Shown here piece after piece: positions 47,455 through 55,905 of a stretch of 64,000 nt of DNA. This stretch comes from an uncultured Flavobacteriaceae bacterium (GTDB taxonomy: Bacteria > Bacteroidota > Bacteroidia > Flavobacteriales > Flavobacteriaceae). The stretch lies in assembly GCA_947493175.1 (NCBI GenBank), contig CANLQD010000003.1, positions 620,001 through 684,000 of the forward strand, written 5' to 3'. Within the stretch, counting starts at the first letter, position 1. Each line of letters begins with the position of its first letter. Position numbers and translations under genes: made by a program. The notes under the pieces were generated by a model that did no database searches, was not told where the DNA came from, and saw only the letters and a program-made list of their open reading frames with translations.

Positions 47455-47661
47455 ATGATTTCAAGAAGAGAAAAAATATCGATGGGAAGAAAGTATTTAA
47501 ATCAAACAGTGCTACCCACTTGGATACTGGTTTTGAAAATAGCCTTTTGGCTGGCTATAGCTTTGAGCATGCTATTGGCGGAAATTGGAACTGACTGTGA
47601 ACCAGAACATTTTGAAATAGATGAAACTGATTGTGTAAAGGTTATAGAAACTTATTCGTAA
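47455..47661 (+). CDS. Small single-TM protein (uncertain)
   Basis: This 68-residue frame has a basic N terminus (S-R-R-E-K), one hydrophobic helix (about 23-42) and an acidic tail with two cysteines (T-D-C-E-P-E-H-F-E-I-D-E-T-D-C). The layout is protein-like rather than random, but no family is recognised and it stands alone. A real but minor membrane protein is plausible. Confidence 0.4.
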   Translation: MISRREKISMGRKYLNQTVLPTWILVLKIAFWLAIALSMLLAEIGTDCEPEHFEIDETDCVKVIETYS

Positions 47662-47806
47662 AAGCGCAAAGTCGGATAAACGAACTTAATTGAGAAATAT
47701 TCTGAACCCCTAGAACCAATGCAAATCTCTGAATAGGGATAACCCTATGGTTGATCTATAAGATTATCGTAAATATGGACTACAAATGGCAGAAAGGTTC
47801 TAGATT

Positions 47807-48040
47807 ATGTCAAAAAGTCTTAATTCAATAATGAGAATACTTATGAATAAAGAAGGTGAATATTTCACTGACGGACAACGGAATGTTAGAGAGAAATTCG
47901 GGTCTCTCGCCGGCGCCCCTACCGATTATTACCTTGATAGTAAAGGGAAAGTAATGAAGAAGTGCTCCACAAAACCGGACAGTTACACAGGGTTCTATAG
48001 AGATGGTTCGGGAAATTTCAGTAAAGAAGAGGATAGCTAG
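47807..48040 (+). CDS. Small hypothetical protein
   Basis: This 77-residue soluble, charged frame has glycine-aromatic turns (Y-F-T-D-G-Q-R, G-F-Y-R-D-G-S-G-N-F) suggesting a small beta-structured protein. It is not recognised. It lies 146 bases after the previous small frame and 50 bases before another, so the three may be a cluster of tiny genes. Confidence 0.4.
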   Translation: MSKSLNSIMRILMNKEGEYFTDGQRNVREKFGSLAGAPTDYYLDSKGKVMKKCSTKPDSYTGFYRDGSGNFSKEEDS

Positions 48041-48090
48041 GACTATAAGCTAAAGAGAATAGAAACGTTAAATTTTAAATTAGTTGTTAT

Positions 48091-48216
48091 ATGGCAAGGT
48101 ATAAGGAAAAAGGAAGGTTTGAAGGAAAAGTTTACGAGAGAAATAGCAATGGTGGTTGGGGATGGATAGTAGCAATTATAGTCTTTATAATAATAATTGC
48201 TAATTGTTCAAGTTGA
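48091..48216 (+). CDS. 41-residue single-TM mini-protein
   Basis: A short frame from ATG 48091 to TGA 48214-48216 encodes a basic N terminus (A-R-Y-K-E-K-G-R-F). A strongly hydrophobic helix (W-I-V-A-I-I-V-F-I-I-I-I-A) and a final N-C-S-S follow. The sharp polar/hydrophobic split supports a real membrane mini-protein. It sits 50 bases after the previous gene and before a clear hairpin terminator at 48317. The function is unknown; a toxin-like peptide is one possibility. Confidence 0.4.
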   Translation: MARYKEKGRFEGKVYERNSNGGWGWIVAIIVFIIIIANCSS

Positions 48217-48316
48217 TTTTATGAAGTATCAATTTGAATCGATTAGATAGTTTTTGGCGTTTATGCAGATTTTAGAAAGAAAAATCTTACTTAAAAGTCT
48301 TCTTTTAGAAAAAATG

Positions 48317-48356
48317 AAACATCAAACCTGTAAGATGTTTATTGGTTTGATGTTTT
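48317..48356. terminator. Hairpin terminator
   Basis: A perfect 12-pair inverted repeat (aaacatcaaacc at 48317-48328, ggtttgatgttt at 48344-48355) with a 15-base loop is followed by T-rich sequence. It likely ends the transcript of the tiny genes upstream. It also works in reverse for the relaxase gene 140 bases to the right. Confidence 0.55.
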
Positions 48357-48427
48357 CGTATAAAGACCAGAACCCAAATTCCTAATAACCATTTTTATTG
48401 ACCTCACCAGACTTCAGCGTTTTATGA

Positions 48428-48441
48428 CTCACCGAATAGGT
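48428..48441 (+). repeat. Short direct repeat, right copy (pairs with 26554-26567)
   Basis: This exact 14-base copy of ctcaccgaataggt lies between the hairpin at 48317 and the end of the relaxase gene. The copies flank a 21.9-kb segment. It may be a target-site or attachment core, or coincidence. Confidence 0.4.
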
Positions 48442-48496
48442 CCCTCCAACTTTATAACTACAGAATTTAGTAACGCTGAATAAAATTGAATACCGT

Positions 48497-49522
48497 TCAA
48501 TACCCCACATCAATCTCCCCAGCTCGTAACGCCCTCCCTATACCCCGCTCTAGCGTTTTAAGAATTTTCATCGCTAGCTGATACTTATTCAAAGGAACTG
48601 TAGGAATATGCAAACCGGTCTTTCCAAGTAATTTAAAAGCAACATCCTTTTCCTGTGTGGGCAATCCGATCAACTTCGTATAAAATTGGGTCGGATTCTT
48701 TGTGAACATATTCTTAGCCCGATAGGTTTCCACATAATTCCGTTGATATCCGGTCACTCGATCAAAGGTCTTTTCAGAAGCTTCGAAAAACTTGTCTCTA
48801 TCAAAGCCTCGTTTGGTGAGTTTGCCGTTGAGCATGACTTCAGAGGCTTTGTGTTTGGCCATAGGTGAAAGCGTATAGGTATTGCTCATATCCTTTCGGC
48901 TAACAATAATATGTACATGTGTTTGCGAACCTTCCTTTTGCATTCCGGCTGCAATCAATTTGCCGTTTTGTTTGTGGGGAGCTCGATCGATCAATTGTTG
49001 AATGCGTCTTTCCATTTTTTGGATGTTGCCTTCCTCCTCTCCCCTAGCAACTTTCCGAATGTCATTTTGGAGTTTCGCAATTTCCTTTCGGTAGGGAGCA
49101 TTTTCCAAAACCTGTTTTTCAAATCCGCGATAGGCGCGTTGGTGTTCGATTTTCGCATAATACTTAATATCGTTTACCGTAACCTCTTGATTTCGATAAA
49201 AGGACTTGGCATAATCCTTCATCAATTCACGGACATATTCCTTTAACTTCTCTGGATTATTAGCAATGCCTTTTAGTTCACGCTGACTCGGACTCACTAC
49301 CAACGAATAAAACTTTGCGTCTTTTTGTCTCAGCTTCGCCGTATTCCCATCAATTTCGGAAATCACTTTTTCCAGGGCTACTTGATCTTCAAACTGATTA
49401 AAGAAGTGTTCCTGATTTTCCGGCAAACGTGCTTCGTTTTCTTTTTCCAAATAGGCAACGTAATTGGCCACGCTACTTTGGTAACCGGTTCCTGTTTTCT
49501 GTGGGGAGATAGCGATGTACAT
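48497..49522 (-). CDS. Relaxase/mobilization protein (DUF5712 type)
   Basis: This is a 341-residue protein. The start at 49522 (M-Y-I-A-I-S-P) is chosen over an upstream frame extension because it follows the BfmA stop by one base. The N-terminal relaxase-like fold has a T-H-V-H-I-I-V-S-R-K-D strand near residue 200 carrying the metal-binding-type H-x-H. A lysine/arginine-rich C-terminal half follows. In flavobacterial mobilizable elements this protein nicks and leads DNA at oriT during transfer. It is co-transcribed with the BfmA/BtgA accessory gene. It marks a mobilizable island although no integrase is in the window. Confidence 0.75.
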   Translation of the reverse strand: MYIAISPQKTGTGYQSSVANYVAYLEKENEARLPENQEHFFNQFEDQVALEKVISEIDGNTAKLRQKDAKFYSLVVSPSQRELKGIANNPEKLKEYVRELMKDYAKSFYRNQEVTVNDIKYYAKIEHQRAYRGFEKQVLENAPYRKEIAKLQNDIRKVARGEEEGNIQKMERRIQQLIDRAPHKQNGKLIAAGMQKEGSQTHVHIIVSRKDMSNTYTLSPMAKHKASEVMLNGKLTKRGFDRDKFFEASEKTFDRVTGYQRNYVETYRAKNMFTKNPTQFYTKLIGLPTQEKDVAFKLLGKTGLHIPTVPLNKYQLAMKILKTLERGIGRALRAGEIDVGY

Positions 49523-49523
49523 C

Positions 49524-50078
49524 TTACTTCTTATTAAGGGCAGATTGATTCTGGAGAAACTCTCCCATCGACATATTAATTCGCAAGTAGGGCTTTCCAA
49601 AAGCAGGTTGTACCTGCTCTACATTTTTTAGAATGCGTTGACACATTTTGCGATATTCTTTGAACTCTTCCTTCAATCGCTTGTGGTTTTGGTTCGCGAT
49701 AAAATCGATTTGTTTTTTGTCTCCTTCCCTGGCCAATAGCAATCGTTCGACTCGTTTTGGTTTTTGATTTTTTGCAAAAGCTTCAAAGAGGATTTTCACC
49801 ATATCAGCCATTGGCTTGGTTTGTTTTTTTTCAATGTTCTTGAGCATGGCAATCAGGTATTCGATTCGTTGGCGATTGTATCTGATTTCCGAAATAATCT
49901 TATCGATTTGAGTGGTAAACGGATTCAAATCATTCCATTTCAAAAACAGCATCATCTGTCGTAGCACCTCTGTATTCGACTTGGCAAAATGCTTGCTATA
50001 TTGTCTAAATTGAACGGCCACTTCGGTCTTGATACTGATGGCCGAGAAGTCATACTTCTTCTTTGTTTTCTTTTCCAT
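49524..50078 (-). CDS. bfmA: BfmA/BtgA family mobilization protein
   Basis: This 184-residue basic protein begins with a ribbon-helix-helix-like segment (A-I-S-I-K-T-E-V-A-V-Q-F-R-Q-Y...T-E-V-L-R-Q-M-M). Long helices follow, as in the BfmA/BtgA accessory mobilization proteins of Bacteroidetes elements. These bind oriT DNA and help the relaxase. Directly upstream lies a hairpin-rich non-coding region suitable as its binding site, and directly downstream (1 base) the relaxase gene. Confidence 0.75.
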   Translation of the reverse strand: MEKKTKKKYDFSAISIKTEVAVQFRQYSKHFAKSNTEVLRQMMLFLKWNDLNPFTTQIDKIISEIRYNRQRIEYLIAMLKNIEKKQTKPMADMVKILFEAFAKNQKPKRVERLLLAREGDKKQIDFIANQNHKRLKEEFKEYRKMCQRILKNVEQVQPAFGKPYLRINMSMGEFLQNQSALNKK

Positions 50079-50474
50079 AATTTTCGTTTTTGCATCAATT
50101 CATTTCAATGTTTTCAGGACTTCTAAGGCCATTTACAGTAAAACATGTTTTTCCCATAAAAACTAAAAAGGAGAAAACTGCCTTTAAGTAATTGTTTTTC
50201 AATTACTTAAATCAGACCAGCCGTCTACGATGTCGCAGCATGCGCATCACCCTCTTGCTACTCCTTTTTTCCCGCGCGCGGTCAAAAAATCGTCCTTTAG
50301 TTCAAACTAAAGCACTCTTGAAAATCACGGGTAAAAACCATTGGACTTTAAGAAGGTTGGGAACCGTTTTTTGCGAATAATTTGGCTTTTTGGAAAAATC
50401 GTTATGAATCCCTAAACGCAATAAGGGCAGCTAAAAAGCCACCCTTTATTTTGAGTTAAACTTCCCGTTGCTAT
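50079..50474. other. Hairpin-rich region, oriT candidate
   Basis: This non-coding 396-base region upstream of the mobilization genes has several features. A perfect 12-pair hairpin (tttaagtaattg / caattacttaaa, 50183-50211, loop 5) and a second hairpin (ctttagt/actaaag around 50295-50312) stand out. A GC-rich patch (ccgcgcgcgg near 50270-50280) lies between them. A weak terminator-like hairpin at 50423-50446 lies just after the small gene at 50475. The combination of hairpins next to relaxase and RHH accessory genes is what an origin of transfer looks like. The nic site cannot be placed. Confidence 0.4.
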
Positions 50475-50675
50475 TCAAATTTGAAACCGATAGGTATATC
50501 GATAAAGGTTCTTAATTGCCTCCTCTTCCAATAACTGTTCGTACTTTATTCCATTTTCGAATGCATACGATCGTAGAGACTCCCCAAACTGTTTTTCTAC
50601 CTCGGCTTTCGAATATGCCATCAAACGGTCTTGGGTTTCCGCATCGAGATGGTTGTAGTTAAATTTAATCATCAT
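50475..50675 (-). CDS. Small protein of the mobilization module
   Basis: This is a 66-residue protein. The start at 50675 (M-M-I-K-F-N-Y) is preferred because it falls 14 bases after the RadC-type stop, whereas the longer frame would overlap that gene. It is helical and acidic (Q-D-R-L-M-A-Y-S-K-A-E-V-E-K-Q-F), with no known family. Similar small frames accompany RadC genes in mobile elements, so it is probably cargo of the module. Confidence 0.5.
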   Translation of the reverse strand: MMIKFNYNHLDAETQDRLMAYSKAEVEKQFGESLRSYAFENGIKYEQLLEEEAIKNLYRYTYRFQI

Positions 50676-50688
50676 TTTCGCTTTAAAT

Positions 50689-51138
50689 TTAGAGCAGTCC
50701 GTTATCGGCAAAACTGTAAAAGTCGCCATTGGGTACGATGAGGATATGATCCAATACCCGAATGTCGAATAGCATTGCGGCCTTCTTTATTTTTTGGGTG
50801 ATTTCTTTGTCGGACTCGCTAGGCCGCATGGTTCCACTGGGGTGATTGTGCGACAGAATAATCGCTACCGAAAGTGTCTTTAAAATCACTGCAAACAGGA
50901 TTCGTAAGTCTACGGGTGTGGTCGTCAATCCGCCTTTGGCGAGTTCATAGACTCCCTTTACTTTGTTGCCATTATTCAGTAACACTACTTTAAAGGTTTC
51001 GTGGATTTCCAAAGTGTCTTTGTCCCAGTGTTGATACAGATACTGGGCGGCATCCTTGGAACTATGGATAGACTGCCATTGCTTGGCAGGTATACGTTGC
51101 TGATAGCTAATCTTGATTTCATTAACTTTGCGCTTCAT
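50689..51138 (-). CDS. RadC-type JAB domain protein
   Basis: This is a 149-residue protein, the length of stand-alone JAB/MPN forms rather than full RadC with its HhH domain. The metal motif is intact: E47 (or E45), then H97-N-H99-P-S-G...P-S-E-S-D110. In Bacteroidetes these short RadC proteins are almost always on mobile elements. Their biochemical role is unsettled; JAB relatives are zinc isopeptidases or amidases. It forms an operon with the small gene at 50475. Confidence 0.85.
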   Translation of the reverse strand: MKRKVNEIKISYQQRIPAKQWQSIHSSKDAAQYLYQHWDKDTLEIHETFKVVLLNNGNKVKGVYELAKGGLTTTPVDLRILFAVILKTLSVAIILSHNHPSGTMRPSESDKEITQKIKKAAMLFDIRVLDHILIVPNGDFYSFADNGLL

Positions 51139-51841
51139 TGTTTTTTCTTTATCGGATTAATGATGAAAAGGGGGCTGATCTTTTGCGGGAGAAGCCTCCT
51201 TTAATTTTAAAAGGTTCATACTCTTTTTTTTTGTTCTCTACATAGGCAGCTGGTTTTAGGGTTCTATTTTTAAAAGCGATTTACTTATTACACCTTGAGC
51301 GCTTTTCCTTTTTTTTGATTTTTAAAAGTGTAGAAGATTCTTTCTACTTTGCTTTTCATTTGATGCTTGCTATACATTGTCATTTCCATCGTGTTCGATT
51401 TACTTCCCACAGCGCCGTCGCGATTCCCTTTTTTTGATGCTGTTCTGGCCACAAGATCCGGGCTTGATAAGACGTATAAAAAAGAGCGACACAGGAGCCT
51501 GGTTTATGCCGTCGGTCAAATCCGGATCTTGTTATTTCGCTATCGAATAAAAGGGAATTGGGGCGGTGATGACAGTAGGCTAAGCAAAAGGAAAAGGCAA
51601 AAAATTTTCAGAAGTGGTGCACACGCTGTAAATCAGATTTATAAATACTAGAAACGGGGTGCTTGTTCGGTTTTGATTTTAATCGATTTGTGTGCCGGAA
51701 AACTACGAAATGGAAACACCCCACGGCTTGTGGGTTTATCGCCAGTTTGGTACTTGGAATATTAGCTACGTTGGAGGCTTATTTGATGTTGATACCAAAA
51801 ATAAACCACACGCAAAGCTAGACTAGCTAATTTAAATGAAG
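51139..51841. other. Long non-coding region right of the mobilization module
   Basis: This is a 703-base gap. The central part is occupied by a large imperfect inverted repeat described separately. A small hairpin (gtagaa/ttctac near 51329-51346) lies before it. The only sizeable open frame (51367-51651) coincides with the inverted repeat and is not protein-like. Confidence 0.45.
51405..51575. repeat. Large imperfect inverted repeat
   Basis: Left arm about 51405-51475 and right arm about 51510-51575 are reverse complements over several blocks. These are caagatccgg (51452-51461) against ccggatcttg (51522-51531), perfect; gattccctttt against aaaagggaatt; and gcgcc/ggcg outer blocks. The transcript would form a hairpin of about 170 bases. 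It could be an oriT, an element end, or a structured RNA. Confidence 0.5.
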
Positions 51842-54800
51842 TCAATCCGCTATAGAATCACTCACAACTTCCCCAAGGGCATTCAATTCTTTTTCAAGAT
51901 AGTACAACCCATTTAAGCTCGATTCGTATTGCGTTATCGCCACATGATTGTTATTGTCCGCAAGAACCCCGTTTTGGTCATATCGCTCAATGACCTTTGC
52001 CAATCCGGAGGATGCCAGTTGGTAGCTGTAGATGGCCGTTCCGTGTTCATCCGCCATCAGTTTCATATCCGTTCCATAGGTAATCGTCTTAGTGGTTTGG
52101 CCTACGTCTCCCCACTCATATTCGATTTTATGGTATCCGTACTCCCCTAGAACCGGTTTACCTCGTTTATCAAAATATTCATAAGAAAGGGAATGGCCCA
52201 ATTCATTTAAAACACAGCTTTCGATAGCCACGCCATGTTGGTTATGGGTTAGCCTATCGTTTTCGTCATAATATTCGTAGCGATTGCATAACTGTCGTTT
52301 GTTATAGCGGTATACGATAGCACTAATCCCATCTTGATTCTTGACCCTTCGGGAATTGGCATCATAGTACTCTACTTTTGTCCGTTTCCCGTATTTGTTG
52401 TAATAATATTTAGTGATGGCAATACCTTTCTTCAGTTTGTCTGTAGCATCATATTCAAAAATCAAGGAATCCAGACCAGATGTTGTTGAAACAAAACGTT
52501 TTTTAAAGACACCTTCTATTTCTGCAGGCTTCCCGCTTATGTCATAGTACCCACGTTCAATGAGTTCATTTTTCTTATTGTACTCGTAGGTGTTGTAAGT
52601 GACACTATCGGCCGCATGGGCCAACTTATCGTTCTTAGTATAGTAAGTGGTCTTTATTTTGTTGCCACGATCATCATACGCCCACCGGATTGTTGCCACA
52701 TCTGCTTCAAATTCGGTAGGGCTTCCCAAGGAGTCATAGGCCGTTGTTGCAATACTATTTCCACTGTTATCATATTGATAACTGTATGATACGACCCCAT
52801 CTTCCGTTTTCGCAAAATCCCCGTAGGCATCCAAATAAGTCTCACGAAGTATCTTTCCTTTGGGGTTCAAGAGATATTGTACGCTTGCAACCTTTTGATT
52901 ATTTACAATAACCTCATTAAAAGCGTCAATGTTATGTTCTATGGTAATACTATCATTTTTACGTTCGTACCTTGTCCCGCCATCTTTATCATCGGTAAAC
53001 CGTAGTACATATCCGGGATAGTAATAAGCCTCGAACTGCAACCGCCCCAAGGAATCATAGTCCTTCACTTTTTGGAAGTAGTCATCATTGGCAACAATAG
53101 GTCGGTAATTCTTATTAAACCGTTTTTCACTAGTCTCCCGACCGTAAAGGTCATAGGTATATTCGTAGATAGAAGCCCCATTATGATCATAGGTTTTTTC
53201 CCCATTCTCATTAAGGGAGGTAATCTTTATTTTATTGCCCAATTCGTCGTATTCGTAAGCCAGATGGTAATCGTTCAGATGAAAGGCAAAATCGCCATTT
53301 TCGTTATATAGCCGGTAATGCGTTCTACTGTGATGTTCGTTAAATTCCGACTCATATCGAGCGATGTATGCTTCATCATTTTTCAGGCTTTGGTTTCGTC
53401 CATAATTTTCTACTAAGATGGTTCGTTCCTTTTTATCGAGCTTTCTTTTTTTGTGAAAAATTCCATGCAAATTGGGTACTTTTTGCCCTTCCTCATCAAA
53501 GTAAGAAGTATAATAAAAATTCTCTTTTGGGTGATACTCCCATCGCCTTTCAAATACTGCGTTCTTATGGATTCGTTCACCATCCTGATTTAAATAACAA
53601 TCCACTCGATGCTTGTTTTCATCTATCACACTCTTTTGCCGATATCCGGGCAATGCCGTATTGAAAGTACCATTGGGGTTTAGGTAATGTACCTCAAAAG
53701 TGGTTTCATTTGTTTGTAGGATTTTCGTTATGGCGGTGTCAAAATAGCCGCCATTGGTCAATTTGCCGTCCTTGTAGAACTTAATTGCTTTTTCCCTCGG
53801 ATTGGTATAAACAATTTCATAGGTCTCTCCATAAGCCATCTCCTTTTCCCCGATTGGATACGATGTTAAAACCTTGTGGGTAGCGGTAAAATAAACCCGT
53901 TTGAAGAAACGTGTCCTATTTTCCGTAAAATGGTAGTAGCTATAGATGTCCTCATCCTCATAGTAGGCAGTTTGTCGCAACCAATCATCGATTTTCAATT
54001 CCCAATAACGCTGCATTTTGGCGTCTCCATTGTGATCGGTGATACTGTCATAAACGTCCTGCAGACTGTCTAGCTTTTTGGAATATCGTTCTTTTAGCGT
54101 TTGAATGGTCTTAAAGGAGAGTCCGCCCAAACCCCTATCCACCAAATCTTTTCGCAATAATCGCGCACAGTATTCGGTAAGGTTGAAATGGTATTGTTCA
54201 TGTACCAGCACATTATAGCCGTCATACTGATCCCGCAAGCGTTCAGACAGGTTTGGGTCCATGTACGCGTACACCTTCGAATTGGTATCTGTAATAAGGT
54301 CAGGACATATTATATCGGATTGAATACTGGCAACATAGTCTTCCTCCATGTTACTTACCAGTTTAAAATCCTCCCAGTTCAATTTCCTTTCCGCCCATCT
54401 AATGGGAGCTTTGTTACCTGTGCTTCCTTTGTTGGCAAATCCAAAAATAAAAACAGATGCAAGCAAAATACTAGACAGTGCCACATGGTATTTTGGTTTT
54501 ACTATTCTTGGGGTACGCTTTCTAAAGATGAGATAGTACGCGATAAACGAGCTCAAAGTAATCAGATAAAATAAGATTACTAATATGAATTCGGCATAAA
54601 GTGTACTTAAGTCGAAATCCGCTTCTATAAAGTAGATTGAGTAACCGCGCACGAGCAGATATAGTATAAAAGCATAGAGCAAATTAAACAGCAAAACATG
54701 TTTTATCTGTGGTTCCATGGCCCTACCAAGACCCTTTGCCAAAAACATTAAAAAATTACAGCAAAAGGTAGGGGCTGCCAACACAAACAGCAGCAATAGG

Positions 54801-55240
54801 CTATTCCCGTCAGCATATCTTATTCCAATAACCACCAGAAGGAGATTCAATAGTATAGAAGGTATTGCGTAAGTCAACCCATATCGAAAAGAAAAACTTG
54901 GAATAGCTTCCGATTCCGTCTCAGTATCAAGCAATTTCTCTTTGGGATTCCTCCCATATTGGTTTTCCCCATGCTGCCCTTCCTGCAATAATAAGAGAAC
55001 AATATAAAAAGGAATCAGCTGATAGAAACCGTTCCTATCCAAGTCATGACATCGTTTGGCGCCTTGAGCCAACATAAAAATCATAAAGATCAGATACGGA
55101 ATCAGTGCCCAGATATCCTCAAAATGAAAATACTCCTGCAAAAGGGCTACCAAGACTATTAAAGTCAGGTAAAATAAATAGCTTAGGCCATATTCAAGTC
55201 GTCGGATGCGGCCCTTAAATGAAAAGGGGGATGTAAACAT
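51842..55240 (-). CDS. DUF805 membrane protein fused to HExxH domain and YD-type repeats
   Basis: This is a 1132-residue protein. Residues 1-100 match DUF805 (F-S-F-K-G-R-I-R-R-L-E-Y, then A-K-R-C-H-D-L-D-R-N-G). Further TMs follow to about 265. A domain at about 280-420 has V-L-V-H-E-Q-Y-H-F near 342-350, an HExxH-like zinc motif in a DUF922-type setting. From about 460 to the end, many YD/RHS-like units with Y-D-x-x-G or Y-N-K core (Y-D-S-L-G-R-L, Y-D-N-S-G-N) form a beta-rich tail. The C-terminal part is likely periplasmic or external. Each domain alone is common; the combination is not one I know. Confidence 0.65.
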   Translation of the reverse strand: MFTSPFSFKGRIRRLEYGLSYLFYLTLIVLVALLQEYFHFEDIWALIPYLIFMIFMLAQGAKRCHDLDRNGFYQLIPFYIVLLLLQEGQHGENQYGRNPKEKLLDTETESEAIPSFSFRYGLTYAIPSILLNLLLVVIGIRYADGNSLLLLFVLAAPTFCCNFLMFLAKGLGRAMEPQIKHVLLFNLLYAFILYLLVRGYSIYFIEADFDLSTLYAEFILVILFYLITLSSFIAYYLIFRKRTPRIVKPKYHVALSSILLASVFIFGFANKGSTGNKAPIRWAERKLNWEDFKLVSNMEEDYVASIQSDIICPDLITDTNSKVYAYMDPNLSERLRDQYDGYNVLVHEQYHFNLTEYCARLLRKDLVDRGLGGLSFKTIQTLKERYSKKLDSLQDVYDSITDHNGDAKMQRYWELKIDDWLRQTAYYEDEDIYSYYHFTENRTRFFKRVYFTATHKVLTSYPIGEKEMAYGETYEIVYTNPREKAIKFYKDGKLTNGGYFDTAITKILQTNETTFEVHYLNPNGTFNTALPGYRQKSVIDENKHRVDCYLNQDGERIHKNAVFERRWEYHPKENFYYTSYFDEEGQKVPNLHGIFHKKRKLDKKERTILVENYGRNQSLKNDEAYIARYESEFNEHHSRTHYRLYNENGDFAFHLNDYHLAYEYDELGNKIKITSLNENGEKTYDHNGASIYEYTYDLYGRETSEKRFNKNYRPIVANDDYFQKVKDYDSLGRLQFEAYYYPGYVLRFTDDKDGGTRYERKNDSITIEHNIDAFNEVIVNNQKVASVQYLLNPKGKILRETYLDAYGDFAKTEDGVVSYSYQYDNSGNSIATTAYDSLGSPTEFEADVATIRWAYDDRGNKIKTTYYTKNDKLAHAADSVTYNTYEYNKKNELIERGYYDISGKPAEIEGVFKKRFVSTTSGLDSLIFEYDATDKLKKGIAITKYYYNKYGKRTKVEYYDANSRRVKNQDGISAIVYRYNKRQLCNRYEYYDENDRLTHNQHGVAIESCVLNELGHSLSYEYFDKRGKPVLGEYGYHKIEYEWGDVGQTTKTITYGTDMKLMADEHGTAIYSYQLASSGLAKVIERYDQNGVLADNNNHVAITQYESSLNGLYYLEKELNALGEVVSDSIAD

Positions 55241-55905
55241 GATTGCTGGTTGCCAGTTGGGTCATTTACTAAACGCACAAATATATGTCCTTATTGAAAA
55301 ATCCGAAATTTCTTCACTTCTATGGACTATTATTTGGATAAAAGGAGTGATGCCCGGACCAAGCTGGCCATTGTAGGAGGAAATATTCCTTCATCATCAG
55401 TCCAGTGCTAGAACATTTTCAAACATTTCAAATTTGAATGTCGGGAAGTAACAGTGCCATTATAGCGTATTTCTTTGTAGCACTTATCTTCTCGAAGACT
55501 TACGGAATCCCGTATACAACGAACAGGTAAGTTATCATAGATTTGAAGTTATAATATAACCTGACAGCAATGAGACAGAAACAAAAATCCAATCTAACTT
55601 TTACACTATTTCTGAAAAGGATTCCTAGTTAATTTAAACTCTTTACAGAAAGCGGATTTTGTAAAGAGTTTTGGTTTTTTAATTAGATTTTAGGGTGTTC
55701 AATTGCAGTTTTGAAGCCTTGCACTAAAAGCATAACGTAAAGAGTTATTAAAAAGGAAAGTTTAAATAGTCCGTTATTGTTATTGGCCTTTACCTAGTAT
55801 CATGGATGAATTGAACCAAGTTGTGAAAGTAATTCGCCTTACGCTTTTCTATATAATACACAGAACAATTTGAGTAATTTCGTTGATATTAAATTACCGT
55901 ACAAA
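55241..55905. other. Divergent intergenic region with hairpin
   Basis: This 665-base gap shows no supported gene. A short frame at 55571-55633 encodes only 20 residues. A perfect 11-pair hairpin (aaactctttac at 55636-55646, gtaaagagttt at 55661-55671) followed by T-rich sequence looks like a plus-strand terminator. No gene precedes it, so a small RNA or a deleted gene may once have ended there. Confidence 0.35.
55278..55285 (-). promoter_or_regulatory. Candidate -7 element for the DUF805 fusion gene
   Basis: On the minus strand this reads TATATTTG, fitting the Bacteroidetes -7 TAnnTTTG consensus. The predicted start is about 30 bases before the ATG at 55240. The -33 region has only a weak TTTC. 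Confidence 0.3.

Noticed and set aside
51367-51651. 94-residue plus-strand open frame
   Set aside because: It lies across the arms of the inverted repeat, has no protein-like composition, and no neighbour on that strand.
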